DNA of 13,359 nucleotides from an uncultured Lachnospiraceae bacterium. GTDB lineage: Bacteria; Bacillota; Clostridia; Lachnospirales; Lachnospiraceae. Below are positions 7,560-13,055 of the stretch, one piece after another. The DNA lies in NCBI GenBank assembly GCA_958426095.1, contig CATZYB010000053.1:1-13359 (forward strand). Direction: 5' to 3'. A program made the position numbers and the translations under genes. Under the pieces are notes generated by a model that saw only the letters and a program-made list of their open reading frames with translations, was not told the origin of the DNA and ran no database searches. Position 1 is the first letter of the stretch, and every line of letters starts with the position of its first letter.

Positions 7560-8006
7560 ATGAAGTTTTCAAAGAAAAGCCGGTACGGTCTGATCGCACT
7601 CGTTGACCTGGCCGTCAATTCAAAATACGAGCAGGTTGCATTGAACAGTATTGCAGATAGGAATAACATTTCTCCACAATATCTGGAACAGGTATTTGCG
7701 AGCCTGCGCAGAGCCGGTATCGTAAAAAGCGTGAAAGGCTCTCAGGGCGGATATTTATTGAGTCAGGATGCGGATAAAATATCTGTAGCAAAGATTTTGG
7801 AGGCCCTGGAGGGCAACTATCGTATCGAGGATGAGGCAGCATTGGGAGAGAGCGATTATCCGGGAATTCCGGAAACCGTTCAGTCATTAGTCATTGACCG
7901 GGTCAATGAGGCGATGGATCATATTCTTCAAAATCTGACTTTAGCGGATTTGGAGCAGAATTATCTGGACAACAAGAAATATGGTCAGCATATGTATTAT
8001 ATATAA
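7560..8006 (+). CDS. Rrf2-family transcriptional regulator, CymR-like
   Basis: This 148-residue winged-helix DNA-binding protein starts with MKFSKKSRYGLIALVDLA, the typical Rrf2 opening. The helix-turn-helix spans about 28-52 (SIADRNNISPQYLEQVFASL) and the wing KGSQGGYLLS lies at 59-68. It contains no cysteine at all, so it cannot hold an iron-sulfur cluster as IscR or NsrR do. This favours the CymR branch, which represses sulfur genes in a complex with CysK when cysteine is plentiful. Its place 32 bases behind cysK supports that reading. GGAGG at 7550-7554 precedes the ATG by five bases. Likely targets are the dyad on the cysK promoter and other promoters of this locus; this is inferred. The exact subfamily would need a phylogeny. 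Confidence 0.88.
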   Translation: MKFSKKSRYGLIALVDLAVNSKYEQVALNSIADRNNISPQYLEQVFASLRRAGIVKSVKGSQGGYLLSQDADKISVAKILEALEGNYRIEDEAALGESDYPGIPETVQSLVIDRVNEAMDHILQNLTLADLEQNYLDNKKYGQHMYYI

Positions 8007-8021
8007 AACAGGGGCGTTATT

Positions 8022-8177
8022 ATGGAACAGACAAAGGTGACGAAGGAAGATTTGATTAAAATTAAAGAATTTATTGAAGATGTTCGCTTCGGTTCTGTCA
8101 CTGTAATTGTTCAGGACGGGAAGATCATACAGATTGAAAAACATGAAAAGTTAAGGCTGAACAGCCCGGCAAAATAG
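8022..8177 (+). CDS. Small YezD-family (DUF2292) protein
   Basis: This 51-residue protein begins MEQTKVTKEDLIKIKEFIED and continues FGSVTVIVQDGKIIQIEK (23-40), which I recognise as the YezD/DUF2292 pattern: one helix followed by a strand-turn-strand hairpin. It has no cysteine, no signal peptide and no membrane segment. The function of the family is not known to me; members are, as far as I recall, often found next to sulfur assimilation genes, and this one fits that. It follows the Rrf2 gene by 15 bases, with a modest AGGGG at 8010-8014 as ribosome site, and is the last gene before a terminator. It may be an accessory or regulatory factor for cysteine synthesis, but nothing in the sequence proves this. 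Confidence 0.8.
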   Translation: MEQTKVTKEDLIKIKEFIEDVRFGSVTVIVQDGKIIQIEKHEKLRLNSPAK

Positions 8178-8190
8178 AACTGACCGGAGA

Positions 8191-8236
8191 ACCGGAGGTT
8201 TTAAGTATAAAAGATACTTGAACCCCCGGTTTTTTT
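8191..8236 (+). terminator. Rho-independent terminator after the cysK unit
   Basis: The arms ACCGGAGGTTTTAAGTAT (8191-8208) and ATACTTGAACCCCCGGT (8214-8230) form a long stem with G-U wobbles and one bulged base around a five-base loop, followed by seven T. A partial copy of the left arm, ACCGGAG, also lies at 8183-8189 and could compete for pairing. Only 31 bases separate the T-run from the sulfite reductase start codon. Confidence 0.85.
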
Positions 8237-8253
8237 AATATTTTGTTCTATGC

Positions 8254-8260
8254 AGGAGGT
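8254..8260 (+). promoter_or_regulatory. Ribosome binding site setting the sulfite reductase start
   Basis: AGGAGGT lies seven bases before the ATG at 8268. An earlier in-frame ATG at 8250 would place this site inside the coding region and has no ribosome site of its own, so 8268 is the real start. Confidence 0.85.
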
Positions 8261-8267
8261 ACATATT

Positions 8268-9140
8268 ATGGCGATTGATTATGCATCGTTAAAAAAGGGC
8301 GGTTTCATGCGGCAGAAGCAAAAGGGATATTTTTCATTGCGGCTGCAGGTTGTCGGCGGCACGCTGACAACGGAAAATTTGAGAATTATTCAGGAGGTGG
8401 CCGATCGATATGGTCACGGTTATGTGCATCTCACCTCTAGACAGGGTGTGGAGATACCCTTCGTTAGATATGAGGATATTGAAATCGTCAAGGCCGAATT
8501 GGCAAAGGGCGGCTGCAAGCCGGGAGTCTGCGGTCCGAGGGTACGCACGGTCACGGCTTGTCAGGGAAATGCGGTCTGTCCAAGCGGCAATATTGATACT
8601 TATAAAATTGCAGAAAAATTGGATGATCGGTACTATGCACGGGAACTGCCGCATAAATTTAAATTTGGTGTCACCGGCTGTCAAAATAACTGCCTGAAAG
8701 CAGAAGAAAATGATTTAGGTATCAAAGGCGCGCTGGATGTACACTGGGATGAGGAAAAATGTACGCTTTGCGGCGTCTGTGAAAAGGCCTGCAGGGTTAA
8801 TGCTATTGAAATTAAAGACGGTCAATTGACAATGGATGCTTCTAAATGTAATTATTGCGGGCGTTGTGTCAAGAGCTGTCCTTTCGATGCATGGCGGGGA
8901 GACAGCGCCTATATGGTTACCTTCGGGGGACTTTTTGGCAATACGATCGCCCGGGGATCAGAAATGCTCCCATTGATAAAAACGGAGGAGCAGTTGTTTC
9001 GGGTGACGGATGCGACAATTCAGTTTTTTGAAGAAAATGCAAAGGCTGGTGAGCGATTTAAATTCACATTGGACCGGGTTGGACGAGATGCGTTTCAACG
9101 GGTAGTCAGGGAGGCTTATGATGGGAAAGATACAAAGTGA
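8268..9140 (+). CDS. Compact siroheme sulfite reductase with inserted 2[4Fe-4S] ferredoxin domain
   Basis: This 290-residue cytoplasmic enzyme should reduce sulfite to sulfide with six electrons. It has one ferredoxin-like nitrite/sulfite reductase half-domain (about 15-80, with HLTSRQGVEIPF at 54-65). The siroheme/4Fe-4S ligands Cys98, Cys104 (C-x5-C), Cys138 and Cys142 (C-x3-C, in GCQNNCLKAEENDLGIKG) follow. A bacterial-type ferredoxin is inserted next: Cys165, 168, 171, 175-Arg and Cys194, 197, 200, 204-Pro. It is half the size of CysI and resembles the small assimilatory or Dsr-like reductases of anaerobes and methanogens, which probably work as homodimers. Nitrite reduction cannot be excluded, but the context says sulfite. 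No NADPH flavoprotein (CysJ, AsrB) lies in the window, so reduced ferredoxin is the likely donor. The gene leads the unit that continues with tusA. Confidence 0.87.
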   Translation: MAIDYASLKKGGFMRQKQKGYFSLRLQVVGGTLTTENLRIIQEVADRYGHGYVHLTSRQGVEIPFVRYEDIEIVKAELAKGGCKPGVCGPRVRTVTACQGNAVCPSGNIDTYKIAEKLDDRYYARELPHKFKFGVTGCQNNCLKAEENDLGIKGALDVHWDEEKCTLCGVCEKACRVNAIEIKDGQLTMDASKCNYCGRCVKSCPFDAWRGDSAYMVTFGGLFGNTIARGSEMLPLIKTEEQLFRVTDATIQFFEENAKAGERFKFTLDRVGRDAFQRVVREAYDGKDTK

Positions 9141-9366
9141 TGAAGTGATCGATATTCGGGATGTGGTCTGCCCGATGACTTTTGTAAAGACAAAAGCAGC
9201 TATTGATGAACTGGAAATCGGACAGATTCTGGAAGTATTGATGAATGACGGCGAGCCGGTGGAAAATGTACCGAGAAGCATGAAGGAAGAAGGACAGCAG
9301 GTACTTCGGCTGGAAAAGGCTGATGCAGGCGCTTATCGGATGTTTGTAAAAAAATTAGAGGATTAG
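9121..9366 (+). CDS. tusA: TusA-family sulfur carrier
   Basis: This 81-residue protein has the TusA/SirA/YedF fold signature: DEVIDIRDVVCPMTFVKTK with the persulfide-carrying Cys17, then a two-helix/strand layout ending in MFVKKLED. The active site reads Cys-Pro-Met-Thr rather than the more usual CPxP. Two adjacent ATGs exist at 9118 and 9121; GGAGG at 9110-9114 is three bases from the first and six from the second, so I chose 9121. The start lies inside the end of the sulfite reductase gene (20-base overlap), which suggests coupled translation. The likely role is to move sulfane sulfur or sulfide-derived persulfide between the reductase and the ThiS/ThiF pair encoded downstream; that is inferred from order alone. 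Confidence 0.87.
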   Translation: MGKIQSDEVIDIRDVVCPMTFVKTKAAIDELEIGQILEVLMNDGEPVENVPRSMKEEGQQVLRLEKADAGAYRMFVKKLED

Positions 9367-9387
9367 AACAGAAAGGATGAACTTGAG

Positions 9388-9606
9388 ATGATTCTTGTAG
9401 TTGCAGGCGAAAAGAAATCCTATACGGAGGGACTTACCATTCGTGATCTGATTCAAATTGAGAATGTTGAAACACCGGAATATGTCACCGTGTCACTGAA
9501 CGATGAATTCGTCGGAAAATCAGACTTTGAGTCAACGGTTTTAAAAGACGGCGATACGGTGGAGTTTATCTATTTCATGGGTGGAGGTTCATCGAAATGG
9601 CATTGA
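9388..9606 (+). CDS. ThiS-like ubiquitin-fold sulfur carrier with C-terminal extension
   Basis: This 72-residue beta-grasp protein matches ThiS in length and pattern (VTVSLNDEFVGKSDF at 33-47, LKDGDTVEFIYFMGGG at 52-67). ThiS, MoaD and CysO act through a free C-terminal Gly-Gly that is adenylated and turned into a thiocarboxylate. Here the glycines at 65-67 are followed by SSKWH, so the tail must be removed first. A JAMM protease gene lies two genes downstream, as in the QbsE/QbsD and HcyS/HcyD systems. No other thiamine gene is in the window, so I prefer a role in cysteine or methionine sulfur delivery over thiamine. The tail codons overlap the ribosome site and start of the E1 gene by ten bases, a second possible reason for the extension. 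AAAGGA at 9372-9377 precedes the start. Confidence 0.85.
   Translation: MILVVAGEKKSYTEGLTIRDLIQIENVETPEYVTVSLNDEFVGKSDFESTVLKDGDTVEFIYFMGGGSSKWH
9583..9587 (+). promoter_or_regulatory. E1 gene ribosome site encoded within the ThiS glycine codons
   Basis: GGAGG is part of the codons for the Gly-Gly-Gly of the carrier protein and lies nine bases before the ATG of the E1 gene at 9597. The same bases therefore encode the functional tail of one protein and set translation of its activating enzyme. Confidence 0.7.
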
Positions 9607-10406
9607 CAGACGCGCAGCTGGAACGCTATTCCAGACATATTATATTAAAGGAAGTTGGCGTGAAGGGACAGAAAAAACTGTTGGACAGTAAAGTCCTGAT
9701 TATCGGAGCCGGGGGCTTAGGCGCTCCGGCGGCCATGTATCTGGCGGCGGCCGGTGTTGGAACTATCGGCATCGCTGATGCGGATGAGGTAGATCTTTCC
9801 AATCTCCAGCGTCAGATTATCCACGCCACAGAAGATGTGGGAAAGCCAAAGGTTCAGTCGGCCAAAGAAACAATGGAACGGATGAATCCGGACGTGATCG
9901 TACATACTTACCGGAAGTTTGTCATGTCCGATAATATCCGGGAACTGATTCGGGATTATGATTTTATTATCGATGGAACAGATAATTTTCCGGCCAAATT
10001 TTTGATCAACGATGCCTGTGTCATGGAGAAAAAACCATTTTCCCATGCGGGAATTATTCGTTTTAAGGGTCAGTTGATGACCTATGTGCCGGGGCAAGGG
10101 CCGTGTTATCGCTGCATCTTTCAGTCTCCTCCTCCGAAAGATGCGGTGCCAACCTGTAAACAGGCCGGTGTTATCGGGGCCATGGGCGGTGTCATCGGAA
10201 GTCTCCAGGCCATGGAGGCGATTAAATATATTCTTGGCGTGGGAGATTTGCTTGTGGGTAAGCTTCTCACTTACGATGCGTTAAAAATGGAATTCCGTAC
10301 AGTAAATCTTCCAAAGAAAGTGCCGACCTGCGCCGTATGCGGCGATCATCCGACGATTACGGAACTGATCGATTACGAGCAGGCGGTTTGTGATTTGCGA
10401 GGTTAG
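9597..10406 (+). CDS. ThiF/MoeB-family E1-like adenylyltransferase
   Basis: This 269-residue enzyme should adenylate the C-terminal glycine of the ThiS-like carrier with ATP, preparing it for sulfur transfer. Visible features are the N-terminal YSRHIILKEVG (11-21), the nucleotide-binding loop GAGGLG at 37-42, the arginine-rich DLSNLQRQI at 66-74, DGTDN at 126-130, and two zinc-binding pairs Cys170/Cys173 and Cys245/Cys248. Cys187 in PTCKQAGV lies in the loop that holds the sulfur-handling cysteine of ThiF. There is no C-terminal rhodanese domain, so sulfur must come from elsewhere, plausibly TusA or the sulfite reductase. The start overlaps the end of the carrier gene by ten bases, and the JAMM gene begins six bases after the stop position. 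MoeB, HesA and HcyF are equally close names; the carrier next door decides the role. Confidence 0.9.
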   Translation: MALTDAQLERYSRHIILKEVGVKGQKKLLDSKVLIIGAGGLGAPAAMYLAAAGVGTIGIADADEVDLSNLQRQIIHATEDVGKPKVQSAKETMERMNPDVIVHTYRKFVMSDNIRELIRDYDFIIDGTDNFPAKFLINDACVMEKKPFSHAGIIRFKGQLMTYVPGQGPCYRCIFQSPPPKDAVPTCKQAGVIGAMGGVIGSLQAMEAIKYILGVGDLLVGKLLTYDALKMEFRTVNLPKKVPTCAVCGDHPTITELIDYEQAVCDLRG

Positions 10407-10411
10407 ATAGT

Positions 10412-10822
10412 ATGATATTTTTAAAAAGACAGGATTATCTGGACATTATCGCCTATGCTGAAGATGGACTGCCGAATGAAGTGTGCGGCTTGCTTGGCGG
10501 TGTCATTGACGGAGAAAAAAAGCTGGTTAAAAAAATATATTATTTGACAAATGTGGATGCGAGCAGGGAACATTTTTCAATGGATCCGAGGGAGCAGTTT
10601 GAGGCCATAAAGGATATGCGGAAGCAGGGATTTCAGATGATCGGAAATTTTCATTCCCATCCGGAATCTCCGTCCAGACCTTCCGAAGAAGATAAGCGGC
10701 TGGCCTATGATCCAAAAATCCGATATTTCATTCTCTCACTGATGAATCGTTGGCAGCCTGTGTTAAAAGCTTTTGCCATTGAAGGTGGGAACGTGTCTAC
10801 AGAAGATATTCAATTAATTTAA
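10412..10822 (+). CDS. JAMM/MPN+ (M67) metalloprotease, Mec/QbsD/HcyD type
   Basis: This 136-residue zinc protease has the complete JAMM site: Glu23 in NEVCGLLGG, His81 and His83 in FHSHP, then seven residues to Ser91 and Asp94 (SEED). It is a single MPN domain with no other part, no signal peptide and no membrane segment, so it acts in the cytoplasm. Relatives of this size either trim residues beyond the Gly-Gly of small sulfur carriers (QbsD, HcyD) or release cysteine from the carrier after sulfur transfer (Mec). The ThiS-like protein two genes upstream, with SSKWH after its glycines, is the obvious substrate. GAGG at 10399-10402 lies inside the end of the E1 gene, nine bases before the ATG. 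It is the last gene of its unit, followed by a hairpin terminator. Confidence 0.9.
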   Translation: MIFLKRQDYLDIIAYAEDGLPNEVCGLLGGVIDGEKKLVKKIYYLTNVDASREHFSMDPREQFEAIKDMRKQGFQMIGNFHSHPESPSRPSEEDKRLAYDPKIRYFILSLMNRWQPVLKAFAIEGGNVSTEDIQLI

Positions 10823-10830
10823 AGTACTTT

Positions 10831-10875
10831 AAATGCCCTGAGGTTTATTTCAGATGACTGTCAGGGCATTTCTTT
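10831..10875 (+). terminator. Hairpin terminator after the JAMM gene
   Basis: AAATGCCCTGA (10831-10841) and TCAGGGCATTT (10861-10871) pair perfectly over 11 bases around a 19-base loop, followed by CTTT and an AT-rich run. The T-tract is weaker than in the first terminator, but the position eight bases after a stop codon and just before a new promoter supports it. Confidence 0.75.
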
Positions 10876-10894
10876 ATAAATATTTTTGGGGGGA

Positions 10895-10923
10895 TTGACG
10901 AAAAAGGAAAAACATACTATAAT
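10895..10923 (+). promoter_or_regulatory. Sigma-70/sigma-A promoter of the gshA unit
   Basis: TTGACG at 10895-10900 and TATAAT at 10918-10923 are separated by 17 bases. Transcription would start near 10930, giving a leader of roughly 40 bases. It lies directly behind the terminator of the previous unit. Confidence 0.8.
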
Positions 10924-10931
10924 ACATAGTA
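10915..10931. promoter_or_regulatory. Dyad over the gshA -10 box, candidate operator
   Basis: TACTATAATACATAGTA contains perfect six-base inverted arms (TACTAT and ATAGTA) around five bases and covers the -10 hexamer and the expected transcription start. Its total length of 17 bases equals that of the cysK dyad, although the arm sequences differ. In AT-rich DNA such a dyad may arise by chance, so this is tentative. Confidence 0.35.
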
Positions 10932-10972
10932 AACATATAGGATTTGTGTAATTTTTAAAAGGTGTGAAAAGA

Positions 10973-12268
10973 ATGAGTTTTGATTTTAAAAATCAAAATA
11001 TAAAAAAATATATGTATCAGGGGAATTTTGGACTGGAAAAGGAGAGTCTTCGCGTAAATTCGGAAGGCTATTTGGCCCACACAAAACACCCCTTTCCGAA
11101 TCAGCCCAATATTGACAGGGATTTCTGTGAAAACCAGGTGGAACTGATTACAGATGTTCATGACAGTGTGGATGGCTTATGGAATCAGATTGGCGCGCTG
11201 CATAAACAGGTGGTCAGGACTCTTTACAATTTGCCGGGTGGCCGGGAGTTTTTATGGCCCTTTTCCAATCCGCCCTATGTGAAGGGGGAAAAGGATATTC
11301 CAATTGCAAGCTTTGACGGAAAGCTGAAGGGGAAAGAGCGTTACAGAGAATATTTGGCTTCAAAATACGGTAAAAGAAAAATGCTCTTTTCAGGGATTCA
11401 TTTTAATTTTTCTTTTTCCTACGACTTGTTGGAAGCGGGGTATCGAAACAGTGATTATGAGTCTTACATAGAATATAAAAATGACATTTATCTGGAATTG
11501 GCAAAGAAAGTTACACGATATAGCTGGCTCGTTGTTTATTTAACGGCGGCCAGTTCCGTGATGGATGGTTCGTTTTTTATGGATGACGCTCTCGGAAAGG
11601 ATGTTTTAAAAAACTTTGCTTCACCGAGGTGCAGTGAAATCGGTTATTGGAATGATTTTATTCCTATATTATATTACGAAAATCTGGAAGCCTATGTGGA
11701 CAGCATCCAGGCTTATATCAATGACGGCCAGCTTCAATCGGCGGCGGAGCTTTATTATCCGGTCCGTCTGAAACCGGCGGGAGAAAATTCCCTGGATAAT
11801 CTCAAAAAGACAGGGATTAACCATATTGAACTTCGGATGTTTGATTTAAATCCTTTGTCTCCGATTGGATTATTTAAAGAAGATTTGGAGTTTATTCATC
11901 TGCTGATGATCTACCTTATGTCTTTGGAAGATACGGCCTTTGAGACTTTTGAGCAGGTCATGGCGATTAAAAATGTGAAACGGGCCGCCCGTTTGGATGT
12001 CAAAGATATATGGATTGAAACCGGATGGAATACAGCTTTTGACGTCAGAGACGCGGCGCTGAAAGTTTTATTTGGCATGGAGCGGTTTTTCAGAAATTTT
12101 GAAAATGGCGAGTGGATGCAGCTTATCTACAGTCACAGGCAGCGGATTGCCTTTACAGAACAGCGTTATGCGGAAAAAATACGGAAGGAATTCCAAAAGG
12201 ACTATGTGAAAAATGGGTTGAAGCTGACAAAGCAATATGCGGAAAAAATAGTTAAAGAGGTGAACTGA
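10973..12268 (+). CDS. gshA: Stand-alone glutamate-cysteine ligase (GshA / GshF N-terminal type)
   Basis: This 431-residue enzyme should join glutamate and cysteine with ATP to give gamma-glutamylcysteine. Recognisable stretches are GNFGLEKESLRVNSEGYLA (17-35) with the metal-binding glutamates, SGIHFNFSF around 140, ELYYPVRLKP, and the long signature HIELRMFDLNPLSPIGL near 282-298. These match E. coli GshA and the ligase half of the fused enzyme GshF/GshAB. The ATP-grasp glutathione synthetase half of GshF is absent, and no gshB lies in the window, so the end product here may be gamma-glutamylcysteine. I chose ATG 10973; a GTG at 10964 overlaps the ribosome site AAAGGTG (10958-10964). It has its own promoter, and the next gene begins on the base after its stop codon. 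Confidence 0.88.
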   Translation: MSFDFKNQNIKKYMYQGNFGLEKESLRVNSEGYLAHTKHPFPNQPNIDRDFCENQVELITDVHDSVDGLWNQIGALHKQVVRTLYNLPGGREFLWPFSNPPYVKGEKDIPIASFDGKLKGKERYREYLASKYGKRKMLFSGIHFNFSFSYDLLEAGYRNSDYESYIEYKNDIYLELAKKVTRYSWLVVYLTAASSVMDGSFFMDDALGKDVLKNFASPRCSEIGYWNDFIPILYYENLEAYVDSIQAYINDGQLQSAAELYYPVRLKPAGENSLDNLKKTGINHIELRMFDLNPLSPIGLFKEDLEFIHLLMIYLMSLEDTAFETFEQVMAIKNVKRAARLDVKDIWIETGWNTAFDVRDAALKVLFGMERFFRNFENGEWMQLIYSHRQRIAFTEQRYAEKIRKEFQKDYVKNGLKLTKQYAEKIVKEVN

Positions 12269-13042
12269 ATGTGCGAATTGTTCGGAGCTTGTGCAGAGAA
12301 ATCCGTGAGGATGAATGAATACTTGAAAGAATTTTACAGCCACAGCAACAGGCATCCCCATGGGTGGGGACTGGCTCTGCTTGAAGAGAGTGAGGCGTCG
12401 ATTGAAAAAGAACCGGTCCAGGCATCAAAGAGCAGTTACTTGAAGGAAAGACTGACTTCTCCCATAAGCTGCCGGACGATTTTGGCCCATATCCGATATG
12501 CAACCATTGGAAATGTAGAATATTCCAATTGCCACCCATATACGATGAAGGATGATTCGGGGCGACGGTGGACCCAGGTGCATAACGGGACGATTTTTGA
12601 CTATCAGCCCCTTGAAAAATATGTGAAATATCAGTCCGGTGACACGGACAGTGAACGTATTTTATTGTACTTCGTTGAGAAAATCAATCAGGCCCAGGCG
12701 TATTATAAGAAACCGTTGTGTGGAGAAGAACGATTCCGGCTTTTGGACGATATTCTGGTGTCCATGTCTAAAGGCAACAAGCTGAATTTGATGCTTTATG
12801 ACGGTGAATATATGTATGTTCACACGAACTATGCGGCTTCCCTGTATTACAAGGAAATCGACGGCGGTCGGATTTTTGCGACGGTGCCTCTCGATGGGGA
12901 ATACTGGCAGCCGGTGCCCTTTACAAGGCTTTTGGCATATAAGGATGGAAAACTGGTTTTTGAAGGCACGAACCACGGTAATGAATATGTGGACCGGGAA
13001 GAAAATCTGAAATATCTGTATCAGATATTCTCAAGCCTGTAA
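12269..13042 (+). CDS. Class II glutamine amidotransferase-like protein (YafJ/EgtC/Dug3 type)
   Basis: This 257-residue protein begins Met-Cys-Glu-Leu-Phe-Gly; removal of Met would leave Cys2 as the N-terminal catalytic nucleophile of an Ntn hydrolase. Other family landmarks are HPHGWGLAL at about 29-37, LAHIRYATIG around 73-82, NCHPY at 87-91 and HNGTIFDY near 104-111. It is a single glutaminase domain with no synthase or synthetase partner domain. Members with known roles hydrolyse gamma-glutamyl bonds: EgtC in ergothioneine synthesis and Dug3 in glutathione breakdown. Its start directly abuts the stop of the glutamate-cysteine ligase, so a gamma-glutamyl thiol is a likely substrate. The ribosome site AGAGG (12256-12260) lies within the ligase gene. 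The exact substrate cannot be read from the sequence. Confidence 0.87.
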   Translation: MCELFGACAEKSVRMNEYLKEFYSHSNRHPHGWGLALLEESEASIEKEPVQASKSSYLKERLTSPISCRTILAHIRYATIGNVEYSNCHPYTMKDDSGRRWTQVHNGTIFDYQPLEKYVKYQSGDTDSERILLYFVEKINQAQAYYKKPLCGEERFRLLDDILVSMSKGNKLNLMLYDGEYMYVHTNYAASLYYKEIDGGRIFATVPLDGEYWQPVPFTRLLAYKDGKLVFEGTNHGNEYVDREENLKYLYQIFSSL

Positions 13043-13055
13043 GGAGGGAAGCTTC

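Noticed and set aside
8250..8267. Upstream ATG for the sulfite reductase
   Set aside because: It would place the clear ribosome site AGGAGGT inside the coding sequence and lacks one of its own.
10084..10284. Second plus-strand frame inside the E1 gene
   Set aside because: It overlaps the zinc-cysteine region of the E1 protein and shows no motif or ribosome site.
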